A stretch of 9,671 nt of DNA from Flammeovirgaceae bacterium UBA5867. Lineage in GTDB: Bacteria; Bacteroidota; Bacteroidia; Cytophagales; Cyclobacteriaceae. The stretch covers positions 26,723 through 36,393 of the forward strand of contig DJFR01000098.1 of the NCBI GenBank assembly GCA_002432545.1, read 5' to 3'. Both the position numbers and the translations under genes were made by a program. Position 1 is the stretch's first letter; each line of letters starts with the position of its first letter. Positions 1-6,595 of the stretch are shown here, piece by piece. The notes under the pieces were generated by a model. The model ran no database searches, had not been told where the DNA came from, and saw nothing but the letters and a program-made list of their open reading frames with translations.

Positions 1-10
1 TTTGCAGAAC
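1..10 (+). promoter_or_regulatory. Possible remnant of a Bacteroidota -7 promoter element
   Basis: The window opens with TTTGCAGAAC, 14 bases before the ATG of the regulator gene. Bacteroidota promoters recognised by the primary sigma factor have a -7 element of the form TAnnTTTG, often followed by CA near the transcription start. The visible TTTGCA would fit the right half of that element, but the TAnn half and the -33 element lie outside the window. If real, the regulator mRNA would have a leader of only a few bases. This is weak evidence, because TTTGCA is short and also occurs at 6391-6396 and 6544-6549. Confidence 0.22.
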
Positions 11-14
11 ATTT

Positions 15-650
15 ATGACCATTGCATCCAGGAAAGAACGGCAGAAAGAGGAGCTGAGGACGAAAATCCTTCAGACCGCGAAGCAGTTGTTCATGGAGCA
101 TGGCTTTGAACATGTGTCGATCCGTAACATCGCGGATCGGATCGAGTATTCGCCTACTACGATCTATCTATACTTTAAAGACAAGGATGATATTTTCTAC
201 GCGCTTCACCTGGAGGGCTTCATCCTTCTCAATCAATACTTCCGGGCACTCGAGCATGTAGCCGATCCGTTTGAACGTCTGAAAGCTATCTCACGGGCCT
301 ATATTAATTTCGCTATAGAGAATGGAGAATTCTATGATCTGATGTTCATCATCCGTTCTCCGATCAACGCTTTACATAAAGAAGGCGATGCGAAGTGGGA
401 AGAAGGAAAGCGCGCTTTCGGATTCCTTATTAATACGATTAATGAATGTATGAAGAAGGGATACTTTCAGGGTATGGACCCTGAGGTACTCGCCTTTACC
501 GTGTGGTCTATGGTACATGGAGTCTGCTCACTCGAAATACGAAACCGCTGCGATGTTGTGAGTGAATTAAACCGCGAAGATCTTTCCGGTAAAGCCTGCA
601 ACACAATTATTCAAATATTGGAGCGTATGCATCCAAAATCTCCACAATAA
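15..650 (+). CDS. TetR/AcrR-family transcriptional regulator
   Basis: This is a 211-residue one-component repressor, the usual length for TetR proteins. The N-terminal TetR helix-turn-helix spans about residues 14-60: helix 1 (ILQTAKQLFMEHGF), then VSIRNIADRI, then the recognition helix SPTTIYLYF at 46-54, followed by the typical K-D-K. The C-terminal ligand and dimerisation domain carries W164 and H168-G169 (WSMVHG), matching the WHG-type TetR C-terminal domain. The ATG at 15 gives the usual 13-residue basic lead before helix 1; no Shine-Dalgarno is visible, but only 14 upstream bases are present. It precedes and is co-directional with the efflux genes, so it most likely represses them and perhaps itself, with release by a pump substrate. 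The ligand cannot be read from the sequence. Family call is firm; target is inferred. Confidence 0.95.
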   Translation: MTIASRKERQKEELRTKILQTAKQLFMEHGFEHVSIRNIADRIEYSPTTIYLYFKDKDDIFYALHLEGFILLNQYFRALEHVADPFERLKAISRAYINFAIENGEFYDLMFIIRSPINALHKEGDAKWEEGKRAFGFLINTINECMKKGYFQGMDPEVLAFTVWSMVHGVCSLEIRNRCDVVSELNREDLSGKACNTIIQILERMHPKSPQ

Positions 651-658
651 ATTTTTTT
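616..658 (+). terminator. Weak candidate intrinsic terminator or attenuator at the end of the regulator gene
   Basis: The left arm TATTGGAG (616-623) can pair with CTCC (640-643) and AATA (646-649) around a two-base bulge, with a 16-base loop. Seven T residues follow at 652-658. Hairpin then T-run is the layout of a Rho-independent terminator, and it overlaps the TAA stop at 648-650. The stem is short, bulged and has only four G-C pairs, so any termination would probably be partial. If it works, it would lower read-through from the regulator into the pump genes. Confidence 0.25.
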
Positions 659-668
659 GCTTTTCGAC

Positions 669-681
669 TTAACAGTGTAAA
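669..681. promoter_or_regulatory. Imperfect palindrome, candidate TetR operator
   Basis: TTAACA-G-TGTAAA is an inverted repeat with five of six arm positions matching around a central G. It lies between the regulator gene and the channel gene, ending 11 bases before the channel ATG at 693. TetR-family proteins bind short palindromes next to the genes they control, so the position is right. The arms are short and AT-rich, the type of match chance also produces, and no second copy can be compared because the region upstream of the regulator is outside the window. Confidence 0.25.
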
Positions 682-692
682 CTAAAATATCA

Positions 693-2066
693 ATGAAAAC
701 TTTTTCCCTCAAAAAAGCACCCCGAAGGTTTTCTGTCGCAGCAATGTTCGCATTGCTAACCTCGGTTCTTCAGGCACAACCCGTGTTGGAGAGCTATGTA
801 CAGGAAGGCCTGACAAGCAACCTGGTGTTGCAGCAAAAGAACCTCTCACTGAAGCAGGCACAACAATCTTTGCAGATCGCACGCAGTTATTTTCTGCCTT
901 CGGTTACGTTGTTAACCGATTATACCTCTGGTGAAGGTGGACGAAGTATAGCTATACCCATTGGTGATTTACTAAACCCGGTATATGCTTCGTTAAATGA
1001 AATGACTCAAAGCGATGCGTTTCCGCAGGTAGAAAATGTTAAGCAGAATTTCTTTCCGCATAATTTTTACGATGCACGTGTGCGCACTTCAGTGCCGATC
1101 ATCAATACCGATCTATACCTTAACCGTACGATACAATCACAACAGGTAATGATGAAAGAGTATGAAGTAGAGATATACAAGCGCGACCTGGTGCTCGATA
1201 TCAAAGCCGCATACTTCAATTACCTCTCGGCTGTTGCTGCGGTAAAGATTTATGAAAGTGGTTTGGCGCTCGTAAATAAAAATGTGGAGATCAATGAATC
1301 GCTGCTGCGTAATGGAAAAAGTTTGCCTGCAAACTACCTCCGCTCCAAGAGCGAAGCCGAACGCGTAAAGTCAGAACTGAACAGCGCGCGGAATAAAGCA
1401 GTGAATGCTCAAAAGTATTTCAACTTTTTGCTGAATAAAGATCTGGAGCGCAGCATCGATACCGATGTTACCAACCTGGCAACTACCCCGGCACCCGATA
1501 CCGTAACAACATCATTCAACCAGCGTGAAGAATTGCAGTTGCTCAAAACTGCGCGCGAGATCAACCTTTCAACACTTCGCATGAACAGACTTAATCGTAT
1601 GCCGAAAGTAAATGCGTTTCTGGATCTGGGCTCACAGGAATCGGACTGGAAATTCAATAGCGACTCACGGTATTACCTCGTAGGTGTGCAGCTAGCCCTA
1701 CCGTTGTTTCAGGGTTTCCGGAATAACATTACAATTCGGCAAACGAAACTCGAAGTTCAAAAGACCGAGTTTAATTTACAGAATACCACGCGCCAGGTAC
1801 AACTTGCTGCATCGGTAGCGCGCAACGATCTGCATACTACTGTACAAAATTACCAGGCTGCGCAGGAGCAACTTAAATCAGCACAAAGTTATTTCAACCT
1901 CATCGATAAGGGTTATCAGCAAGGTGTTAACTCACTGATTGAATTTTTAGACGCACGCAATCAACTGACATCATCTCAGTTGCAGCAAAACCTAAGGCTG
2001 TTTGAAATGCTGACGGCCGAGGCAAAACTTGAACGCGAAACTGCATCCTATACACTTCCTCAATAA
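693..2066 (+). CDS. TolC-family outer-membrane efflux channel protein
   Basis: This 457-residue protein is the exit duct of a tripartite pump: three copies form a beta-barrel in the outer membrane with a long periplasmic alpha-helical tunnel. It starts with a Sec signal peptide: basic residues (KK, RR) up to position 12, a hydrophobic core, and a likely cut after LQA at residue 28. Two outer-membrane-efflux (OEP) repeats follow, roughly residues 30-245 and 270-450. Each is rich in Q/A/L/N heptad-like helices, and the second begins around the strand VGVQLALPLFQGF near residues 331-343. The C-terminal half has the family-typical stretch GVNSLIEFLDARNQL. The start is supported by the signal peptide; the leader is A-rich with no Shine-Dalgarno. 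It is 42 bases after the regulator and 11 before the adaptor gene. Family is certain; substrate unknown. Confidence 0.95.
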   Translation: MKTFSLKKAPRRFSVAAMFALLTSVLQAQPVLESYVQEGLTSNLVLQQKNLSLKQAQQSLQIARSYFLPSVTLLTDYTSGEGGRSIAIPIGDLLNPVYASLNEMTQSDAFPQVENVKQNFFPHNFYDARVRTSVPIINTDLYLNRTIQSQQVMMKEYEVEIYKRDLVLDIKAAYFNYLSAVAAVKIYESGLALVNKNVEINESLLRNGKSLPANYLRSKSEAERVKSELNSARNKAVNAQKYFNFLLNKDLERSIDTDVTNLATTPAPDTVTTSFNQREELQLLKTAREINLSTLRMNRLNRMPKVNAFLDLGSQESDWKFNSDSRYYLVGVQLALPLFQGFRNNITIRQTKLEVQKTEFNLQNTTRQVQLAASVARNDLHTTVQNYQAAQEQLKSAQSYFNLIDKGYQQGVNSLIEFLDARNQLTSSQLQQNLRLFEMLTAEAKLERETASYTLPQ

Positions 2067-2077
2067 TCATCTATACC

Positions 2078-3145
2078 ATGAAAAATTTCACAAAACATTT
2101 TACAATTACTGCATTGGTTATCGCACTGCTCATGCTGGTGTTGCAGGCTTGTACTGACAGTAAAGGAAAAGAAGCCGCTATACCTTCTGCTACCGAACCT
2201 ATACCGGTAAAAGTAATGTCACTTCAAAAATCTTCGGATACACATGTAATCCATACTTCCGGACAAATAACAACGGATGATGAGACAACGCTTGCGTTCA
2301 AAATCGGTGGTGTTATCAATACTATATTAGTAAAGGAAGGCGACAAAGTAAAGAAAGGACAATTGCTGGCAACGCTGAATCTTACCGAGATAAATGCACA
2401 GGTAGCACAGGCGCAACACAGTTATGAAAAAGCACTACGCGACTTTAAACGCGTTACAAATTTATACGCTGACAGTGTAGCAACGCTGGAGCAATTGCAA
2501 AATACAGAAACAGCACTCGCAGTTGCCAAAGAACAATTGCAGGCGGCAACATTCAACAAAAGCTTTGCGCAGATTCATGCACCGGAGAGTGGTTATGTGC
2601 TTCGTAAATTTGTAAATGCCGGTCAGGTAGTAAGTATTGGAGATCCTATACTGGTAACCAACGGTGCGGCTAGTGGTAATTGGATATTGAAAGTAAATGT
2701 GAGTGATAAGCAATGGAGTGCTGTCAGTCTTCACAATACAGCAGAGGTTCATATCGATGCATTCACAGATCGCACCTTCGAAGCAGCGGTGACCAGAAAG
2801 TCAGAGACATCGGATGCACAGACTGGTACATTTACACTTGAACTGCAACTTAAAAACAACGGTGCAAGACTCGCTACCGGTATGTTTGGCTCGGCTGTTA
2901 TCAAGACGGGCAATACACTGTCGTCATGGAGTGTTCCATACGAGGCTGTACTGGATGCCAACGACAATGAGGGCTTTGTGTTCATTACGGCTGATAATAA
3001 AACAGCACGTAAACAACCGGTACGCATCGAATCATTCAACGGTACGACTATACGCATAAGCAAAGGACTTGAAAATGCGGAAGCGCTTATCGTTTCCGGC
3101 AGCGCATACCTCACCGACAATTCTCCTATTACCATTCTGAAGTAA
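2078..3145 (+). CDS. RND efflux periplasmic adaptor (membrane fusion protein), lipoprotein
   Basis: This 355-residue HlyD/AcrA-type adaptor links the inner-membrane pump to the outer-membrane channel. The N-terminus is a lipoprotein signal: a long hydrophobic run then the lipobox LQAC with Cys25 as the lipidated residue, so it should be membrane-anchored facing the periplasm. Next comes the first half of the lipoyl domain (about 70-103, KIGGVINTILVKEGDKVKKGQLL), a coiled-coil hairpin (about 104-157) and the second lipoyl half starting at I166-H-A-P169 and running through GYVLRKFVNAGQVV. Beta-barrel and membrane-proximal domains follow, with the family-typical TGTFTLELQLKN and LATGMFGSAVI. The start at 2078 is set by the signal; no Shine-Dalgarno is visible. 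It is 11 bases after the channel gene and 7 before the pump gene, consistent with co-transcription and a dedicated complex. Confidence 0.95.
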   Translation: MKNFTKHFTITALVIALLMLVLQACTDSKGKEAAIPSATEPIPVKVMSLQKSSDTHVIHTSGQITTDDETTLAFKIGGVINTILVKEGDKVKKGQLLATLNLTEINAQVAQAQHSYEKALRDFKRVTNLYADSVATLEQLQNTETALAVAKEQLQAATFNKSFAQIHAPESGYVLRKFVNAGQVVSIGDPILVTNGAASGNWILKVNVSDKQWSAVSLHNTAEVHIDAFTDRTFEAAVTRKSETSDAQTGTFTLELQLKNNGARLATGMFGSAVIKTGNTLSSWSVPYEAVLDANDNEGFVFITADNKTARKQPVRIESFNGTTIRISKGLENAEALIVSGSAYLTDNSPITILK

Positions 3146-3152
3146 GCTATAT

Positions 3153-6100
3153 ATGAAAATATCAGAATACGCAGTAAAGAATTACCAGTTTACATTGGTA
3201 ATGTTTCTGATGGCGGTTGCCCTGGGCGTGACTACACTTTTTACCATGCCCCGCAGTGAAGACCCGGAAATAGAATCACCACAGTATACCATTGTGGTTG
3301 TATATCCCGGTACGAGTCCGATGGATATGGAAGAACTGGTGGTTGACCCGATCGAAGAAAAGATCAACGAGCTGGAAGACATGAAACGCATTCGTACCAA
3401 CATTAGTGACGGACTTGCTGTTTTTCGGGTAGAGTATAAATACGAAAGCGATCCCGATGAAAAATACCAGGAGCTGGTGCGCGAGATCAACAGCCTGCGG
3501 CCAGAGCTTCCGAGCGATATATTCAGCATGGAGATCAACAAGCTTCAGCCATCGGATGTAAACATTGTGCAGGTAGCGCTTGTTTCTGAAAATGCATCGC
3601 GCAGCAGATTGAAATTTCATGCAGAGGCATTGAAAGATGAACTCGAGAAGATATCGGTGCTGAAGAACGTGGAAGTACAAGGACTGCCCGAACAGATTGT
3701 ACGCATTGAACTGCGTCTTGAAAAGATAGCGCAGATGAATATACCCCTTGATGCTATAACCGGAAGTTTGCAAAGTGAAATGGCCAACATTCCCGGAGGC
3801 AGTGTGGTAGCCGGTTCAAAATCGTTTAGCATCAAGACGAGCGGAAACTATAAGGACCTGGAGGAGATCAGGAACACCATTGTGTATTCTGCCAATGGCA
3901 AAAATATACTCTTGAAAGATGTAGCCGATGCGTATACTATATTTGATGAGACTAAACATATAACACGTCTCAACGGGCATCGCTGCGTGTTTGTAGTGGC
4001 TGCGCAGAAGCCAGGTCTTAATATCACGAATACACAGAAGATATATAAACCGGTGCTCGAGAGTTTTGCGGCCAAGTTACCGGCCAATATAGATATGGTG
4101 CATCACTTCGATCAGGCTGATAACGTGAACGGACGTCTTGCCGGACTTGGAAAAGATTTTCTGATCGCGATTTTCCTGGTGTCGATAACTTTGTTGCCGT
4201 TGGGATGGAGAGCAGCTACCATTGTCATGATTTCCATTCCGTTATCGCTTGCTATCGGGCTGGTGTTGCTCAACCTTTTTGGTATCAGTCTTAACCAGCT
4301 GAGTATTGTAGGACTTGTAGTGGCACTCGGATTGTTGGTTGACGACAGCATTGTGGTAGTAGAGAATATAGAACGGTGGATGCGCGAAGGACATACACGC
4401 CTGGACGCAACGCTCAAGGCTACACGCCAGATTGGACTTGCCGTAGTGGGATGTACTGTAACGCTGATCATTGCCTTTATGCCATTGGTATTTTTACCAG
4501 AAGGAGCCGGTGATTTTATTCGCGGACTTCCGCTTGCTGTGATCATGGCGGTGCTTGCTTCCATGCTGGTTTCGATCACTGTAATTCCTTTTCTGTCAAG
4601 CAGGATTTTAAAAAGTCATGAGAACGCAGAAGGAAATATATTTCTGCGCGTAATGCAAAAAATGATACACGGAAGTTACTCCCGTTTGCTGGACAAAGCA
4701 CTGAAGCATCCGATTATAACAACCATTGTTGCCGGTATAATTTTCGTTGGCTCCATGCAATTGTTTCCGCTCATTGGGTTTGCACTTTTCCCGGCTTCGG
4801 AAAAACCACAGTTCATTATCAATACTATTACTCCGCTGCAAACCAATATAGAAAAAACAGATTCCGTATCACGCTATGTAGAAGAAGTTGTAAGTAAAAT
4901 TCCGGAAGTAAAATTCTATGCATCCAATGTAGGTAAAGGTAATCCGCGGGTATACTATAATGTTGTGCAGGAGAATGAACGTACCGACTTTGCACAGACG
5001 TTTGTTCAATTGGACGAGCATACTTCACCGGATCGAAAGCTTGAAATCATCAACCAGCTTCGTGACAATTTTCATCAGTATCCAGGGGCAAAAATTGAAG
5101 TGAAAAATTTTGAACAAGGTCCTCCGGTAGTGGCACCGGTAGAGATAAGATTGTTTGGTGATAACCTCGATACACTTCGTTCGCTGGCTGCGCGTGTAGA
5201 AAATCTGATGAAGCAAACCGAAGGTACACTCTACGTGAACAACCCGGTAAATAACCTGAAGAGTGATATGCGCGTAGTCATCAACCAGGACAAAGCACGC
5301 ATGACCGGGATTAACACGGTTGATATAGATCGCACCATACGACTTGCTGTTGCCGGATTGAACATGGGTAATTTCTCGGATGCTGAAGGAGAGGACTACG
5401 ATATTTACCTCACTACTCCGAAAGATGAACACGCTACATTAGCTTCACTCGACAATCTCTTTGTAAATACGAGACAAGGTGCCCCGGTACCGCTGGACCA
5501 GATCGCTTCGCTAAAACTTGAGACATCTCCGTTAAGCATCGATCACTATAATAAAATAAGAACGGTATCAGTATCTTCTTTTGTGCGCAAAGGATATCTG
5601 AATGACCAGGTGATCAACGATGTGACTGGTAAAATGGAAAGTCTCAAACTGCCCGATGGCTATAGCTATATGATGGGTGGCGAGGTAGAAGCCAGCAACG
5701 AATCGTTTGGCGGACTGGGCTCCATCATTATTGTTACTGTCTTTATGTTTGTGGCTGTACTTGTTTTAATGTTCAAAACATTCAAGAGTATGCTCATTGT
5801 ATTAAGTGTTATACCGTTGGGTATGGTAGGTGCATTACTCGCATTGCTCATCACCGGTAACCCACTTTCATTCGTAGCGATCATCGGTCTTATAGCGCTG
5901 GCAGGTGTAGAAGTAAAAAATTCAATCCTGCTTGTAGACTTCACGAATCAATTGAGACAACAGGGTAAATCTGTAGACGAAGCAATTCGCGAAGCGGGTG
6001 AAGTACGTTTCTTACCGATTGTATTGACATCGCTCACGGCCATAGGCGGATTACTTCCTATAGCTATATCAACCAACCCACTCATCGCACCACTCGCCAT

Positions 6101-6209
6101 CGTACTCATCGGAGGGTTGATTAGTTCTACACTGCTCTCGCGTATTGTTACACCGGTAGTATATAAGTTGATACCACCGAGAGTGGAGCCGCTAGCTGCC
6201 AGCATCTAG
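3153..6209 (+). CDS. RND-family efflux pump, inner-membrane permease (AcrB/MexK-like)
   Basis: This 1018-residue proton-driven transporter is full length for the HAE-type RND family and is expected to work as a trimer. TM1 lies near residues 11-31, followed by the MPRSEDPEI segment and the first porter domain. TM2-TM6 span about 331-490, with the proton-relay pair D397-D398 in TM4 (LVDDSIVVVENIERW). TM7 is near 520-540. The second porter domain includes GPPVVAPVEIRLFGDN. TM8 begins near 857 and TM9-TM12 run to about 1005, with K922-N923 in TM10 (GVEVKNSILLVDF), the usual partner of the TM4 aspartates. The catalytic residues are intact, so the pump should be active. Drug or metabolite specificity cannot be told. 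The last residues (PLAASI) and the TAG stop are encoded inside the start of the downstream repeat cluster, so the extreme C-terminus may have been altered by it. Confidence 0.96.
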   Translation: MKISEYAVKNYQFTLVMFLMAVALGVTTLFTMPRSEDPEIESPQYTIVVVYPGTSPMDMEELVVDPIEEKINELEDMKRIRTNISDGLAVFRVEYKYESDPDEKYQELVREINSLRPELPSDIFSMEINKLQPSDVNIVQVALVSENASRSRLKFHAEALKDELEKISVLKNVEVQGLPEQIVRIELRLEKIAQMNIPLDAITGSLQSEMANIPGGSVVAGSKSFSIKTSGNYKDLEEIRNTIVYSANGKNILLKDVADAYTIFDETKHITRLNGHRCVFVVAAQKPGLNITNTQKIYKPVLESFAAKLPANIDMVHHFDQADNVNGRLAGLGKDFLIAIFLVSITLLPLGWRAATIVMISIPLSLAIGLVLLNLFGISLNQLSIVGLVVALGLLVDDSIVVVENIERWMREGHTRLDATLKATRQIGLAVVGCTVTLIIAFMPLVFLPEGAGDFIRGLPLAVIMAVLASMLVSITVIPFLSSRILKSHENAEGNIFLRVMQKMIHGSYSRLLDKALKHPIITTIVAGIIFVGSMQLFPLIGFALFPASEKPQFIINTITPLQTNIEKTDSVSRYVEEVVSKIPEVKFYASNVGKGNPRVYYNVVQENERTDFAQTFVQLDEHTSPDRKLEIINQLRDNFHQYPGAKIEVKNFEQGPPVVAPVEIRLFGDNLDTLRSLAARVENLMKQTEGTLYVNNPVNNLKSDMRVVINQDKARMTGINTVDIDRTIRLAVAGLNMGNFSDAEGEDYDIYLTTPKDEHATLASLDNLFVNTRQGAPVPLDQIASLKLETSPLSIDHYNKIRTVSVSSFVRKGYLNDQVINDVTGKMESLKLPDGYSYMMGGEVEASNESFGGLGSIIIVTVFMFVAVLVLMFKTFKSMLIVLSVIPLGMVGALLALLITGNPLSFVAIIGLIALAGVEVKNSILLVDFTNQLRQQGKSVDEAIREAGEVRFLPIVLTSLTAIGGLLPIAISTNPLIAPLAIVLIGGLISSTLLSRIVTPVVYKLIPPRVEPLAASI

Positions 6210-6221
6210 CTGCTGGTAGTT
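6194..6221 (+). terminator. Hairpin spanning the stop codon of the pump gene
   Basis: The arms AGCTGCCAGCA (6194-6204) and TGCTGGTAGTT (6211-6221) can form an 11-pair stem with two G-U wobbles around the six-base loop TCTAGC. The pump stop codon TAG (6207-6209) lies in the loop. The hairpin could help end transcription or protect the 3' end of the efflux mRNA. There is no proper T-run after it (TGGTCTGG follows), so a classical Rho-independent terminator is not supported. It is formed by the first unit of the repeat cluster. Confidence 0.35.
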
Positions 6222-6271
6222 TGGTCTGGCGGTTAGACGATTGCTTAAGTATAGCGATGGGGGGTAAACAT

Positions 6272-6389
6272 AGCTGCTGGTTGCTGGCTTCTGGTTGCAG
6301 GAAGTTTGTCTTGAAGTAACATTTTTTATAAGTAAATATGTTACTTTCCGACACCCACTCCGGTAACCAGCGGCTAGCAGCCAGCAGCT
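6272..6389. repeat. Nested inverted repeat (118 bp) with an inner 9-bp stem
   Basis: The outer arms 6272-6301 and 6360-6389 are reverse complements at 24 of 30 positions by hand alignment. Between them is a second, perfect inverted repeat: AAGTAACAT (6314-6322) and ATGTTACTT (6338-6346), with a 15-base AT-rich loop. RNA from this stretch could fold into a long two-level hairpin, and the DNA could form a cruciform. The inner stem is unrelated in sequence to the outer arms, so this is more than simple repeat degeneracy. It lies between two genes on the same strand, so it could separate the efflux and sugar transcripts. Confidence 0.6.
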
Positions 6390-6486
6390 GTTTGCATTTA
6401 TAGTTACATCTTATTAGAAGCAATTGCGTTACATCCAGAGAATTTTTCCAGCAGCCAGCAGCTTGTAGCCAGTAGCCCCTTGCATT
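6365..6486. repeat. Two direct repeat units ending in TTGCATT
   Basis: Positions 6365-6398 and 6453-6486 match at 26 of 34 bases when aligned on the shared end TTGCATT (6392-6398 and 6480-6486). Both carry the CCAGC-rich body in the same orientation. The shared non-CAG tail shows that the units are copies of a defined element with an edge, not only low-complexity CAG-like sequence. The 54 bases between them contain GTTACAT twice (6403-6409 and 6428-6434). Confidence 0.55.
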
Positions 6487-6489
6487 CTT

Positions 6490-6520
6490 CTCGCAGCTCA
6501 TAGCTAAAAACTCGCGGCTC
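6490..6520. repeat. Short direct repeat CTCGCAGCTC / CTCGCGGCTC
   Basis: CTCGCAGCTC (6490-6499) and CTCGCGGCTC (6511-6520) match at 9 of 10 bases and start 21 bases apart, with TAGCTAAAAA between them. They follow directly on the CCAGCAGC cluster but do not share its core. The rest of this gap, up to the dehydrogenase start at 6596, is AT-rich and holds no convincing -33/-7 promoter pair that I could find. The pair may be a second repeat type or chance. Confidence 0.3.
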
Positions 6521-6595
6521 TTTCTTGGCTTGGTTTTTTCCCGTTTGCAGAAAATCAGGAATAATTGTAAATCATTAAGCAAAAGAGAAACTCGC

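Larger units (their letters stand above)
6191..6486. repeat. Cluster of degenerate GCTGCTGG/CCAGCAGC intergenic repeats
   Basis: The space between the pump gene and the dehydrogenase gene contains no credible gene and is instead made of related repeat units. The exact 9-mer AGCTGCTGG occurs at 6208-6216 and 6272-6280, and its reverse complement CCAGCAGCT at 6381-6389 and 6455-6463. Around these cores the similarity extends further with substitutions. Two units point one way and two the other, making the block roughly symmetrical about 6330. Similar GCTGCTGG-rich intergenic repeats are, to my knowledge, common in some Bacteroidota genomes; their role is unclear. Possibilities include hairpins that protect mRNA ends, REP-like elements, or remnants of a small mobile repeat. 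No transposase or target-site duplication was found. Confidence 0.75.

Noticed and set aside
652..659. TTTTTTTG as a -7 promoter element for the channel gene
   Set aside because: It lacks the TA of TAnnTTTG, and the nearest upstream TTG (618-620) is too far for the usual spacing. The T-run fits a terminator at least as well.
2749..3135. Long - strand open frames inside the adaptor and pump genes (for example 2749-3135 and 4112-4579)
   Set aside because: They lie wholly within strongly supported + strand genes, show low-complexity Ser/Thr/Ile-rich peptides typical of antisense frames, and match no family I recognise.
6191..6486. CRISPR array
   Set aside because: The repeats are degenerate, occur in both orientations, have unequal spacing and are not associated with cas genes.
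6191..6486. Insertion sequence remnant
   Set aside because: No transposase fragment or target duplication is visible; the inverted arms alone do not establish an IS.
6540..6552. CCCGTTTGCAGAA as a -7 promoter element for the dehydrogenase
   Set aside because: The TA half of TAnnTTTG is missing and no TTTG/TTG lies at the right distance upstream for a -33 element.
6530..6595. Upstream TTG start that would lengthen the dehydrogenase by 22 residues
   Set aside because: The extension has no family counterpart, while ATG 6596 gives a normal SDR N-terminus close to the first beta-strand and has a purine-rich stretch just upstream.
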